Origin: Sipunculus nudus
Taxonomy: Eukaryota; Annelida; Sipuncula; Golfingiida; Sipunculidae
Direction: 5' to 3'
NCBI GenBank assembly: GCA_026874595.1
Contig: CM049318.1
Location: 14,585,241-14,649,240 of the forward strand
Length of the DNA stretch: 64,000 nt
The stretch's first letter is position 1, and each line of letters begins with the position of its first letter. Shown one piece after another: positions 11,381 to 24,129 of this stretch. The position numbers were made by a program, and so were the translations under genes. The notes under the pieces are model-generated. The model saw only the letters and a list, made by a program, of their open reading frames with translations, searched no databases and had not been told where the DNA came from.

Positions 11381-11755
11381 GTAAACTGTGGACCTAATTG
11401 TTCTCACGCTGGTGCCCAGACAAAGCTAGCTGACCTAGATTTAGTAAACCATCACATGTAACCACGTTATTACCAAAGTATTTCATAAAATTTGCACCTG
11501 TTAAGTCACAAAAATGCCTCAGTTTTAAGCTATGTGACCTCTCAGAGAAACAAATATACCTGTGCACATTCAATGTGTGATTCATATTACCGATTGAAAG
11601 AAGTAACATCATCCAGGGTATCGAGTGTGATACATAATTATATTCGCTGTCAAATTTTGACCGGTGTTCGATTAATAACATGTCAAATGAAAAATTACTT
11701 TCTAACAAATTAACATCTTTGAACTATTGCAGGATGCAAACTAAATCAGACAAGA
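11381..11755. other. Spacer, no gene seen
   Basis: Overlapping 73- and 104-codon open frames on opposite strands have no recognisable motif or codon pattern. Confidence 0.4.
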
Positions 11756-11757
11756 CG

Positions 11758-11826
<69 letters not shown>
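11756..11826. repeat. Compound microsatellite (TA)n(GA)n(CAGA)n
   Basis: Runs of TA, then GA, then CAGA are directly visible. The same TA/GA/CAGA block stands at the left edge of the relic repeat copies at 25.5 kb and 30.75 kb, so it marks the start of that repeat. Confidence 0.95.
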
Positions 11827-11827
<1 letters not shown>

Positions 11828-12578
11828 GTGAAAGATCAAAATGAAGCATACTGGGGCACTTTCTTTGGAATATATACAGTATATCATTTCAAAGAGACTG
11901 TTTGGTGATGGACTGGAGTACAACCTACAGCGCCTGGAGTGACTGGGGCTGTATTTTGCCCTATTACACACTGTGCGAAGTAACACTTGTTTAGATGTAT
12001 ACTTTTAATAGTTAATCCAGAGATTATCCATTTAAAGGACCTTGTTTCCCTGTCAAAGGACGATGAAATATAAATTTACCTGTGAGTGTTTCAGACCTTC
12101 CCAAAAATACATAAGGTATTGAAGACTAATAGCTAGGTTAAGATTTATAACCTTATTGACTGGACCTGCTTAACAAATATGATGAGCTAGCTCACTGTCT
12201 AGGACAAGTAAGACTTCGATAAAGTGCATCTAGCGATTCGCAAGCATTATAAATTAATGCCTAGCTGTTTAAATCTTTATGAGGCCAGGAAGGACATTCA
12301 GAGACCTTTTCTAAGTGTGTGTTTTGATTAAAGTATTATTTAAATTTAAACCAGAAAAGCTGCAAACTGGAGTGAAGAATAAAGGGGGGACTGACTGGTC
12401 TCAGATCTAACAAATTCACTGAAACTTCAACCCAGGTTTTAAAAGTTTTGCTGTCATCTGCCATCTCTATGGTACAGAAAATCAAATCTGTTGACTTCAG
12501 GATCATTGCCTAGCATCAGGAAGAATGTATGTCAACCCTGCTGCTAAATGTAGAAAACTTTTGCTAGGACTCTCTCTT
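11827..12578 (+). repeat. Relic ~5-kb repeat, partial copy 1a
   Basis: It matches the relic copies at 25.5-30.7 kb and 30.7-38.4 kb in pieces: the 'GGGGCACTTTCTTTGGAATA' start, then a jump to the 'TTTGGTGATGGACTGGAG' segment, then the segment preceding the PEVM coding remnant. At 12,578 it is cut off by the 5' end of a Helentron/pearl-like element, in the middle of a line that continues uninterrupted at 28,260 and 37,270. Confidence 0.6.
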
Positions 12579-15500
12579 AAACTAGGGACCTATGGGTCAC
12601 GACGCTCAGCTGTAATATATGATAAAAAAATATTTTTTAGAAATGAGGCACATGCTGGTTTTGTGTGGTAATAAATATAAGCTGTATTATGAGTTGTGGG
12701 TGTTTAGCTTATGTATGATTTTGATAGGATCTTTGGAGACAGGGAAGAGGATTGATTTCATTTATTTTATTAACAAATGGAGTGCTATTGTCACACAGAT
12801 TTTGACTTGGCCATATAACTTATAAGCAGAACATATAATATAAGAGTTTAACTATTTATTAAAAAAATTACAAATATTGTCCCAAATATAATTTTTATTA
12901 AATATAATAAGAGAATCATATGATTTTTTAAAATGAAATATAACTGATATGATTATTAAAATAATATTAAAGAATATATTCATGAATGCATTCATGAATA
13001 CATTTTGAAAGTATTTGCACGAGTATTCATATACCATGTCTGGTATTTATTCAGTTTTCACCAAACAATGATTTTGAGAATGCAGAATATACAAAATTCA
13101 CACATTTAAATAATGATCATAAGTACCTGGTTTTATGGCTTTTATTAATATTAAAAAATAACTGTAAAAAATTCATTTTGGACTAATTTCACATCAATGT
13201 ACACACTAGACACAGTAGGAATCTAGATTAATATTATCAACTGCATCTTTGTCTATCATTTATTTCCTTCATATAATCCCTAATGATTAGTAATGAATAA
13301 TATGATTTACTTCTTTATCATTAAAAATGAACTGAAAAATGCCATAGGTGACTGCATGGTGTTATTTGGAATATGTGACATTCTACCCATCAATACAAGA
13401 TTCTTATATCATCAGTAACTGCAAGTTAATTTCCTGTTATTATAAACTAACAAATTCCTTTTCTATTTTTCTTTAATTTGTTATTAAAAACCAAGAAAAA
13501 TTTAATAATTTATTGTTTATTGTTATGTTGTTGGTTAAAACTACTAGATGAGTTGGGTTGGACACCTGGATCAACTGTGGCTGGCCATAAGCTGCCTGGA
13601 TTCTCGCCTCAAGCGTTCATAATTTGATGAAAGGTCAACAAGGTCAACATACAGGTGACACAAGAGGGGCTGGAGAGAGCCAAAGTCTGACAGGGTCTCA
13701 TAAAAAACATTAATAAAAGCTACAATATTTGGCCAATTTCTTTCAGCTTTCTAAACTAAAAAGCTGAAATCCTTATGTGTGCATGATATGAAAATTATAT
13801 CAACAGTGCTCTCAGGAAACAAACATGCCATGGTCACAGTTGGGCAAAATTTATGGTACTAATTTTATATTTATACTAATAACTTATAAAATTTGAAAAA
13901 TTCAGAACTAATTTTGGGTATTCAATTGAATCTTGATTAAATAATGTTACATCCCTGACAATAAAATCTCTAGCTTCAGCAATGCCCTTGTTAAGGGAGT
14001 AAATGAAATTACTCCGCCAACAGTGGATAATGTTTTTATGATGGCCACACAAAATTTTAATAAGATTAATTGTTGAGAAGTATATTGAACAGTTAGGGAT
14101 TCTAGTGGTAATTTTCAGTATCTATCAAAAAGGTGGAGCCATCAATTCAAATCCTTTTTGAGTAAAAATGATTCTATATGTAGACAATAAGGCGGTCAAC
14201 GCCGGTTAAGGGAACGGGCGATAATTGGGGTTCTCGAACAAAGGGAAGGAAAACCAGAATTCTATAAATTAAATGTGGTAAATGTATTCTATGTTGTTTT
14301 TCTGAGGATTTTTAGTATAAATGGCAACAATCTCTATGGTTAAATCACCAGTGGTAGACCATGGGAACGCTCCATGAATACGGTACTCATAATGTTCAAC
14401 CGGGGATTGTTTACAACATGACGGAAACTAGAGGTCACGGGGTCACAGTTTTTATGGGGCTTCATATCATACTTTACAAGCATGGTATCTATAATGAAAC
14501 ATAATATCATAGTGTATTGGAATTTATTTTGCTCCTCAATCACTTTTATTTTGTATGTAGTAAGAAATAAATAGCAATTTGTACGGGAACCCATCATGCA
14601 CTGCAAACCGGAAGCTGAAAAACAACCAATCACCACCCAGGTCTCATCCTTAAGAAGGCGCTCACAAAGCCCCTCATGGCAATTGTTTACATCCACTCGA
14701 CTGATTACCAACAGCTTAGATCACTACGGCGAGAGACTACCAACTTCAACAACAACCTGAGAGATTAGATCCCACCACCACCCCAATCTCCACCAGTCAA
14801 GCACTCAGTGTTCAAATTCAATGTTTTGTATTTTGCTGAACTAATTTTAATTCTTTCATTATCACACATTTCATTTAGTAAGAATTTAACATTATTTAAG
14901 TACGAAGCCAGTAACCTGGTTATTTGGCTTTATCTTCATTGTTTTACTCGTCGAGGCTGGAAGTGCAACATGACCTGCTTAACATTGTAAAAATAATTTT
15001 AAATTGTATGCGTATTGTCCCCCACCTTCCCATCAAGAGGAATGGGGCATAAAAAACTGCAATCTTTCATTATCTGATAATTGTACTTTCAAAATAAACC
15101 TCGGCCAAAAAATTTTTCCCACAATTGAATGTCTTGTGTAGTCTGTCAAACCTTGACGGGAACAGAGCAAGTGACTGGTTGTGTATGACTGTGTTTGATC
15201 CCAAGGCTGAAGAAAACATGAATGTAATAGTTAAAGTCCCCCCCCTTGGGTAGGAGATTTTGAGCAGTGTGGGCTATCATAAATATATTTCTTGATTTTT
15301 TACAAAGTGCATTTTGTTTGGGCCCATAACTTAAAAAAATACACAATACTGACATCATTTCTGGCATGTGCATAGTGAATGTATAGAAAAATATGTATAT
15401 TATATATGATCAAAGTCAGATCAGTGGTTTTGATATTAGGCAGTCTTAAAGTGTAACAATGGGGTTTTTAATGGAAAAATGAAGTTTTTCATTGATATCT

Positions 15501-16384
15501 CGAAGGAATTAAGTCCTAGTGACCAAATTCTTGGCATGGTAGGGGATTTTGGAGAAATCTAACTGTATGCCAAATTTAAGGAACTTAGAGCTGAAGCTCG
15601 GGAGCTGAGCTCTAGCAAACTGCATAACACTAGCAATATGTGACATGGTGCTTGAAAACTTGAATAAAATCTACAGTTTTTGATCAACTGGTTTCAAATT
15701 TTTGGTGTTAACAGTTGAAATGCTAACAAAAACATGCTGTGAAAATTAAACCCACAGCAGTTACAGCAAAAAAACGTGCCATGGTCAAAGTTGGGCAAAA
15801 TTTAAGGTACCAATTTTTTATTTTTGCTAATATTTTAAAAAATTTAAAAGATTTTGATCTAATTTTGGGTATACAATTTAATTTTGATTAATAAAAGTAA
15901 TATTACTGGAAAAAAAGTGCTTAGCTTTAACAAGTTTTGTGTTAAGTGATAAAATTTCTTTCCTGATTATTTACAAAATGCATTATGTTTGGGCCCATAA
16001 CTTTTTTAAATTATATAATACAGACCTAATTTCTGGCATGTACATAGGAATTATATAGAGGATTATTTATAGGAAATATGAGGAAAAACAGATGAGTGGT
16101 TTTGATATTAGGCAGTCCTGAAGTGTGAAAATAGGTTTTTAATAAAAAATTGAGGTTTTCCCTTAATTTCTCAAAGGAATGAAGTCGCAAAGACCCAGTT
16201 TTCGGCTTGGTAGGAGATCTTGGGGACATCTAACATTATGCTGAATTTTGGATTCCTAGGTCTTGCGGTTTCAAAACGTGCCACATCTACGGACGGACGG
16301 ACGGACAGACGGATGGACAGACGGACGGATGACGGGCAATGGACCACGACTATAGCTCAGATGACTTATAGTCAGCTGAGCTAA
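12579..16384 (+). mobile_element. Helentron/pearl-like non-autonomous element (possibly composite)
   Basis: The left end (AAACTAGGGACCTATGGGTC, then GCTCAGCTG at 12,604) and the right end (hairpin 16,353-16,383, TCAGCTGAGC) match the termini of the family seen intact at 19,659, 32,476 and 47,925. The interior holds two or three copies of the family's ~0.7-kb core (13.7-14.0, 15.2-15.6 and 15.65-16.25 kb) and the GACG/GACA microsatellite (16,288-16,335). The middle (14.1-15.1 kb) has no counterpart in the other copies and may be a further insertion. No protein-coding gene is evident, so mobilisation would depend on another element. That the two ends belong to one insertion is an inference. Confidence 0.5.
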
Positions 16385-16980
16385 AAATTATATAAATAAG
16401 GGACCAATGGGAATTAAGGTAAAAATCTTAAAGAATATCAAATGGAGATAAAGTCTAAGAGGAAATGGGAATATAGGCCATGGCAGGTTGATATGATTGG
16501 TTTGTATTGAAGAGTGAGATATTGTTGCAAATAATATTTTGTGACCAAACTATGCGTTTCCTGATGTTAAACCTGAAGCATGTGAGCAGTTTGTGAACAT
16601 AAGATGTATAATATTACCATGATCATTGGTTGTTTTTTTTTTAATAAATTGTTGAAAGTTCAGTAATTACACATTTGTTCATTGGACCTATTTTTTATAA
16701 TATATATATATATATATATTATTAAATATATGTATTTTTCATTTTTTAATGTAAACAGCTGAAATATAACTAACGCCTCCAGTCCACAGATGCAAAGACG
16801 TGGTGGGAAAATTCAACAATGCTTACAGGATAAAAATTTTCCACACAATTACTTAATATTTAAAACAGGACAGACAGACTGATAAACAATCAAAGCTGAT
16901 AATATATAAAGTTTCAATTATTTCTAAATTGTTTTTTATTATATCATATTTTTGAAAAGTTCAACATCTGAAACCTCAAT
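16385..16980. other. AT-rich spacer
   Basis: No gene. A second GGGACC-AATGGG motif (16,403) directly follows the element's 3' end and may be the start of another, truncated copy. A (TA)n run lies at ~16,699-16,720. Confidence 0.4.
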
Positions 16981-18475
16981 ATAGTTGTTATAAAACATAC
17001 CTTTAATATGTAGAGGCCCCCCTGCAAGTACCGCTTTATATCCCAGACATTCACCTGATCTACTAGCTATACTGAGTTATTTTCTCTTTGTCAAGAAACC
17101 ATCTTGTCAAAGTAAAATCTTTCTGGTTTCATGTAATTGAGTAGATGGTTATAAAATTCAGATGAATTGAACCACCTCACTAAGGTAATGAGAAATGAAT
17201 TGTAAGTAAAACAACCGTTATCAAAACTGATACGAACTATTCAAAGGGACTGTTTGGTGATGGACTGGAGTACAACCTACAGGGCCTGGAGTGATTGGGG
17301 CTGTATTTTGCCCTACTACACACTGTGCGAAGTAACACTCGTTTAGATGTATACTTTTAATAGTTGATCCAGAGATTATCCATTTAAAGGACCTTGTTTC
17401 CCTGTCAAAGGAAGGTGATATAAAAATTTACCTGCCAGTGTTAGAGAAACTGGCATGAAACACTAAGAAGACTCTAAGCTAGGCCAAGCTTCACAACATA
17501 ATTTGACTCGCCCTGCTCGAAAAGTGTATGATGCACTCATGCACTTTTGAGGACAAGAATGAGTTTTATTAAGTTTACCAGTGAGTGTTAGAGAACCTGG
17601 AATAAAACACTTAAGGTATTGAAGATTCTAAGCTAGGGCCAAGCTTTACAACATATATATTTTACTTGCCCTGCCTAAAAAAGTGTATGATGCATTCACT
17701 TTCGAGGACAAGAAAGATCAGTATGCATGCCATAGACGTGTAAGCTGTAGGAGTCTTCTCCTGCCTTGTCCTGTGGGGTGTACAGACCTCCGTGACGTTT
17801 GGTGGGTCCACAGATGCTGTTGGTCATGCTGCTGGTCACAGTGATGATAAAGGCAAGGACTTCAGAGAAAGAAGTGGATGTCCAATCATTATACTGATGC
17901 TTGTTATTGCTGTGGTGAACTGGGACATATCAAATGACACTTTGCAAATTTTTGAACTTGTGACAGTTACAAAAGAAAAAAATTTTCCTGTTAAAAGAGA
18001 GGAGAATGTTAAGCTTACATCACCTTTGTTACAGTCTTGTTTGAAATCATGGCTTGAACCATTGGCTGAAGAATGGTTCCCTAATGAGCAATAAACCGTT
18101 GATTCAGAAATGATGTATACAAAAATTTTTGTCAGCTCCTGCCATGAAAAGTTGGCAAACACTGCTTTGTCCATAGCTTTGGGTTTGCTATCAAATATGA
18201 AGGGAGAAAGTTCAGTTGTGCAACAGTTTCCAGACATATGTCGAAATATCTACAAATTAAACAATTAAATCATCCAATGTTCAGAATGAAGCATTCAAAT
18301 GTACCTGTAGCACATATAAAATTACTTTCAACAGCCCGAGATATGTAATGGACACAAGGTTGACTTCCCACAGATCTAGGGCTCTAGCTGTCCTGCAAAA
18401 GATAGGGTGCACACACAGTGACTTCCCTAACACACACAGTGGAAGGTTTAACATATATATAAATATATATATACA
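16981..18475 (+). repeat. Relic ~5-kb repeat, partial copy 1b, with gag-type zinc knuckle
   Basis: It contains one ~300-bp unit of the relic, the 'TTTGGTGATGGACTGGAG' segment and the segment leading to a coding remnant. In that remnant DACYCCGELGHIK (17,896-17,934) matches a retroviral-type zinc knuckle (CxxCxxxGH), but the last Cys is replaced after a stop. At 18,107 it jumps to sequence that in the 25.5-30.7 kb copy lies 2.8 kb further on, so it carries an internal deletion. An exon-like string (ANTALSIALGLLSNMKGESS, ~18,140-18,210) is shared with 30,430-30,530. Confidence 0.6.
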
Positions 18476-19360
18476 CCATAAAAACTCGTTTACAAGTCGA
18501 TCTCACATATAAGTCGAGTATAAATTTTCAGGTAACTATTAGATAATTTTTTTCAAGCCATTCTTGGGGTCAAATCAGGTCTGAAGCAGCATACATGACC
18601 ATCAAGAATTGTATGACAGTTAACTGGGGACAGGTGAATTGTATGACTGGCCATTCGTTTTTGACACTGATGACACTCCAATTTTTTTTGTAAACTATAA
18701 AATTGTCATTTGTTTTGTTGTGCAATCTTGTTACAATTATTGGGCATCATTAACATTCTAAGATAAATAAATATAACAGGTCAATACTTTTAGTATATTG
18801 CAGAAATGAAGATCGTCTGACACCCAGAATCAGTATGTGGGCGATAATAGAAGAGCCAAGAATTTCTCATACTTCCTGTCATTGCCCATTAATTCTAAAC
18901 TTCTAATGATTGTTCATGTTTGATATCAATAAAACATGACTGTTTATGTGAGGTAATAAAACAGAACTGTTTCTGACTGAACTACATTTTATATAATCTA
19001 AATTGTTAGGAAAGCACAAAGTTGGACCACGCGAGTCACATTAAAAGGCCACATGACACTGCAATCTGTCCTCAGCTGGTTCATATTTGTGGATCAAAGG
19101 TAGTAATTTTATTATCAGAGATTTTTATTATACATTCTGTGAAACCACAAGGCCTTAAACGACAGTTTTATTCAAATTCTTATTAACTCTGGTCTTCCTT
19201 GCCTGAACAGAAATACTTGTGAACAATTACATGTGATATAATTGCATATAAGCAGTGTAGATATCTAGCATAGCGAACCACAGGGAGAGAGCAAGGAAGC
19301 AAGGGCTACAAGCAAACAACACGTCTGTCATTCTTTGATCAAACTCCATTTTCCTATCAT
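18476..19360. other. Spacer, no gene seen
   Basis: Ordinary AT-rich sequence. No repeat shared with the rest of the window was recognised. Confidence 0.4.
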
Positions 19361-19658
19361 TAGCTCAGCTGACTATAAGTAATCTGAGCTATAGTCGTGG
19401 TCCATTGTCTGTTGTCTGTCTGTCTGTAGATTTTGCACGTTTTGAAACCATAAGACCTAGGAATCCAAAATTTAGCATAATGTTAGATGTCCCCAAGATC
19501 TCCAACCAAACCGAAAACTGGGTCTTTGCGACTTCATCTGTTTTCCTCATATTTACCATAAATATTCCTCTATATAGTTCCTATGTACATGCCAGAAATT
19601 AGGTCTGAATTATATAATTTAGAAAAGTTATAGGCCCAAACGTATTGCACTTTGTAAA
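19361..19658 (-). mobile_element. 3' half of a minus-strand Helentron/pearl-like element, split by an insertion
   Basis: Read on the minus strand this ends in the family's 3' hairpin (19,361-19,391) preceded by the GACA microsatellite. Its other edge (…CACTTTGTA on the plus strand) breaks off exactly where a plus-strand copy begins. The missing continuation is found at 22,826-24,129. Joined across the insertion, the core sequence runs on without loss (CTTGATTTTT / TACAAAGTGC). Confidence 0.75.
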
Positions 19659-22600
19659 CAAGGGACCCATGGGTCACGGCGCTCAGCTGATCGTGATTGG
19701 ACTATAAATGTTTCTCCACTGTGATACTATATCGAGTCGATAAAGCTTATGAATATCATGTACATGTTGGGCTATTATAAAGGAATGTAATGTAATATGT
19801 GAGTAAATGATAAATGAAATTACCTGACTGATGGATTAATAGAGTCAAATAAAGTGGTTTATTTTTTATTTATTTAGGAGGGGTTGAAAATTTTGATATA
19901 TTTGAGCAAATATGAATGCAATGACAGCAGTAATAAGCAGTAGTAGATGATAAGGCTATTTGTTGAAGGATCTAAAGTGTATGGTAGTCTGCAAGCATTT
20001 AATTTGACAGATATGATGTTATGATTAACTATGCTGATGAAGTGATTTATGAATATGTGACTGTATGACACAATATCTCTTTAGTCTTGACAAGGTACAT
20101 TATTGTGATGCCCACTATGTCTACATATTACACAATATTGACATAATTTCTGGCATGTACATAGGTACCTATGGACGAATAGTTATACAAAATATTAAAG
20201 TATGAATATATCTGATTCATCTTGTTCTTGCTTACTGAGGCTGACTTTGGGATGGGGTTCGGAGAAGGGATAAGTGAGGGCAGCACGAAGGTGGATGTAG
20301 AAATATTCTATTGTAATGTTTTTTTATTTATATAAGAATATGAAAAGCTAAGAGGAAAGGAGCCCTCCTACTTGGTTATAGTAAAGTTCTAAATATATGA
20401 TTGCAAACTAATACTCTGACAAGACTGTCATGAAGAAAAACAGTAAAAGTTTTGAGATACTGTGTTGCATACGAAAATTTACAGATGGACAGGCAAGTGG
20501 ACAGAATGGACTAATACCTTTATTTCACTTTCAAGAGAATAATGCATTTAAGTTTATATATAATCCTATTTTTTTAAGCAGATCCACTTTTTCCATTAAG
20601 AAGTTTTTATCTGTATCATTTTTTTTATTTACAGGTTTATAAATTTTTAATTAAAAAACCTGAAAATATAAGTTAAAATATTAGAATTGTTGCAAAAGTT
20701 GCAATCATTATATATACAGAGTAAAAAACATTGGGTCATATTATGCATACACATATATTTTATTATTTTTAAATCATAAATGTTTTAACTGATTTAAAAA
20801 AAAAAATAATGCCACAACGTGGCATCTACAAGAATATTCCTTGAATCACTATTAAAAAGTTTTGCATATTGGAGTTTTCAGGACATGCTTAATTTTATTC
20901 ACCAAAATAAAATAAAAGTAAATTTTAAAAAAAATAAAACATCTTTTCAAATAAAGTATACACACTTGGTTGAATGAGGGACAAACAATATCATTGTGCT
21001 AATTACTATCCCAGTTTTAATTAATTACTGGAATTAATAGTCAATTTCACACCTGGTGAAATTTTTACTCTTCTGAAGTAAGGAATTACTTATCTCATGA
21101 ACATCCAGACTTTCACAGCAATACACCACTTTGTGGACACAATTAAATGTACACTTTAATCATTGTAACCCTGGTGGTTCAATACAAAATCTAAAATGTA
21201 GCATGTCCAAGAATAAAATAAAATAAAGAAAAATTATAACATTCATCTAGTTTATGCACCAGCTGGGGGGGGGGGGGATGAGTGCAGGGCGAGGGGAAGC
21301 CTGCTAGTAGTGGCCAAGCTGGGCCAAGGTAAGCTGCCTGGGGTGGGTTACATAATGCAAGTGAAGGCTGTACTACTAGGTGGGCTAGATGTAAACAACA
21401 CTTGACATGGTGTGTGAAAACATGAATAAAAGCTATTCATTCCAATCAATTTCTTTTGAAAGTTCAGATTTTAAAAGATTAAATCCTTATGCATATATGC
21501 TGGGAAAATTAAATCAACAGTGCCAAAGTTGGACAAAATTTGAGGTATTGTTTTTTATTTATGCTAATAACTTGAAAAATTTGCAAAATTCAGATCTAAT
21601 TTTGGGTTAACAATTGAATTTTGATTAAATAAAGTTATATTCCAGAAAAAAGGTCTCTAAGTTCAGCAATTCTCATGTGAGTATATATATTTCCTGATTT
21701 CTTTAAAAAATTGCATTATGTTTTGGCCCATAACTTCAAAATAATACTCAATACTGACCTAATTTTTGGTATGTTCATAGAAAATGTATAAAAGAATGTG
21801 AATACTAAATACGATCAAAAACAGATCAGTGGTTTTAATATTAGGCAGCCTTAAAGTGTAACAATGGCTTTTTTTTATGGAAAACAGAGTTTTTTTCCTT
21901 AATATCTCAAAGGAACAAAGTCCTAATGACCCAATTTTCGGTATGGTAGGAGATTTTGGGGACATCTAAAATTATGTCAACAGCCTGGGGAGCATAGAGA
22001 TGTGCACTGAATGACCTACAGTCATCAAAGTGGACTGCTTGACAATGTAAGGGAATACAACAAGAGCCTCCAAAAAAATTCAATAACTAGCCTAATTTTG
22101 CAGCTTTTATTTTCAAATTTCAGATTTTAACAGATTAAATCCTTATGTATACATGGTGTGAAAATTAAATCCACAGTACTTACAGGAAAAAAACGTGCCA
22201 TGGCCAAAGTTGGGCAAAATTTAAGGTACCAATTTTATATTTTTGCCAATATTTAAAAAAATTTAACAGATTTTGATCTAATTTTTGGTATACAATTAAA
22301 TTTTGATTAATTAAAGTTGTATTACTGGAAAAAAGTCCCTACCTTTAACACTTTGGGTCTTAAGTGACAAAATATCTTCCTGTTTTTTTTACAAAGTGCA
22401 TTATGTTTGGGCCAATAACTTTTTTAAATTATATAATACTGACTTAATATCTGGCATGTACATAGGAACTATATAGAGGAATATTTATGGTAAATATGAA
22501 GAAAACCAGATGAGTGGTTTTGATATTAGGCAGTCCTGAAGTGTGAAAATAGATTTCTAATAAAAAATTGAGGTTTTTCCTTAATATCTCAAAGGAACGA

Positions 22601-22829
22601 AGTCCTACTGACCCAATTTTTGGCATGGTAGGAGATTATGGGGACATCTAACTGTATGCCGAAATTCAGATTCGTAGGTCCAACGGTGTCGAAACGTGCT
22701 AGTCTTATGGACGGACATCCAGACAGACAGACAGACAGACGGACGGACGGACGGACGGACAGACAGACGGACGGACGACGGACAATGGACCATGACTATA
22801 GCTCAGATGACTTATAGTCAGCTGAGCTA
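19659..22829 (+). mobile_element. Complete Helentron/pearl-like non-autonomous element, nested
   Basis: The 5' end has CAAGGGACCCATGGGTC (with the 12-bp palindrome GACCCATGGGTC at 19,664-19,675) and a subterminal repeat GCTCAGCTGA (19,681-19,690). The 3' end has its inverse TCAGCTGAGC (22,818-22,827) within a near-perfect 31-nt hairpin (22,799-22,829). Inside are a unique 5' region (19.7-20.5 kb), two ~0.6-0.7 kb core units (21.4-21.98 and 22.08-22.69 kb) and a GACA/GACG microsatellite (22,712-22,785). No protein is encoded; the short open frames are products of the repeats. It interrupts a minus-strand copy of its own family at an A-run with no obvious target duplication. Known Helentron-related elements have subterminal inverted repeats, a 3' hairpin, internal tandem repeats and TT targets, which fits; the assignment is inferred. 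Confidence 0.7.
22799..22829 (+). other. 3'-terminal hairpin of the element
   Basis: TAGCTCAG-TGACT pairs with AGTCA-CTGAGCTA around a short TAT-containing centre, with one mismatched pair. The same hairpin occurs at 16,353-16,383, 35,034-35,064 and 51,967-51,997 on the plus strand and at 19,361-19,391 on the minus strand, each at an element end. In rolling-circle elements such a hairpin marks the end of transfer. Confidence 0.75.
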
Positions 22830-24129
22830 AAAATCAAGAAAAATATTAAGTCACTTAACACAAAAAAATGTTAAAGCTAGGGACTTTTTTTCATTAATAT
22901 AACTTGAATTAATCAAAATTTAATTGTATACCAAAAATTTAATCAAAATCTTTTAAACTTTTTAAAATATTAGCAAAAATATCAAATTGGTGCCTAAAAT
23001 TTTGCCCATATTTGACCACGGCACGTTTTTTCTCGTAAGTATATTTAATTTATTTAACACAGCCGGGAAACGTGGATTTAATCTGTTGAATTCTGAATTT
23101 GAAAGTAAAAGCTTAATAATTTTTCTAATTATTGAAGTTTTTAGATGCTCTAATGTAATTGCATTTTGTATATCCAAGACCCCACTCTTGCTCACTACAG
23201 CCTTGCCTAGGTAACCTTATTAGTGATGCCACACTGGCTGAACATCCCTGCTGTAATAGACATACACTTACTCTCATGGGCCCTACCCTAACAGCCCCCC
23301 CAAATAAACCCCCCCCCCCCCACCACCATCTCAAATTATATTGCAGTACATGGTTTGTTATTGTCAACTGTATTTCTTTAAATGTAAAGCTGTTTTTGAT
23401 CCAATGTGCCCACCTTTCTTGAAATATTAATTCAAGAAGTAATCCAAGAGATGCCACGTTGTTCTGATGTGGCATTTTATTTCCTTTTAAATAATTGAAA
23501 AAAATATAATTTTACCCATCAGTAGGCATAATTTAAAAATATATGAAACAAATCATGGATAAATAAAGGTGCAATTTAAAATTGTGAATTCTGGAGTGTC
23601 ATTTTCATATATTTATTGCTTTGCAAATTTAAAAAATATATTTTATAAAAAAAATTTATGTGTGCATGGTGTTCAATTTAAATATTCAGATATATATGAT
23701 ATACGGTAAATATATAGTAAAATTTATAAACTTTAAAAAAAAATGACTTAACAAAGAAAAAAAAAATAATCTAATGCAAGTATTTCTTCATTATTTTCCT
23801 GTCTCAGTAGAATGGAAATTACGGTAAAGTTATTCGCTTTGTTTTCCATCTCTCTGCCTGTTTTTAAATATTTTAAAATAATTTCATTAAAATTTATTTG
23901 TTATCCTTTACATATATGCAGAGGTGCTGTTACTCCCACCAGTCCCTGTAAGCACCATTGAATTTAAATCCGTATTCTGTATTTATATCTAAAGGTGATG
24001 TAACTCCCCCCCCCCCTTAGAGCCCTAGTTCCTGAGCACTGAGGATAGTATTTTTATTGCAACTTCAAAAAAGTTGATGCAGTTATAACTGTCACAATCA
24101 GCTGAGCGCAGGGACCCATGGATTCCTTG
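22830..24129 (-). mobile_element. 5' half of the split minus-strand Helentron/pearl-like element
   Basis: Read on the minus strand it starts at about 24,129 (CAAGGAATCCATGGGTCC), has TCAGCTGAGC at 24,098-24,107 on the plus strand, and includes one core unit (22,840-23,150). The middle (23.2-24.0 kb) has poly-C/poly-G runs and low-complexity sequence. Its 3' half is 19,361-19,658. Together the two halves make an element of about 1.6 kb. Confidence 0.65.

Noticed and set aside
14340-14711. 123-codon minus-strand frame
   Set aside because: No recognisable domain; it lies inside a probable composite mobile element and has no splice or promoter context.
15999-16229. Conserved short frames beginning MSP(R/K)SPT (also 21,759, 22,444, 33,988 and 34,671)
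   Set aside because: They recur only because they lie in the element core; frames and stops differ among copies, so no protein is maintained.
21264-21279. Homopolymer runs (also 23,309, 24,007, 25,569 and 49,747)
   Set aside because: Simple poly-G/C tracts; no functional claim can be supported.
22605-22793. Ser/Val/Arg/Pro-rich open frames (also 34,816-35,170)
   Set aside because: They translate the GACG/GACA microsatellite near the element 3' end.
23125-23475. 116-codon minus-strand frame
   Set aside because: It includes a poly-C/G run and decayed element core; not a gene.
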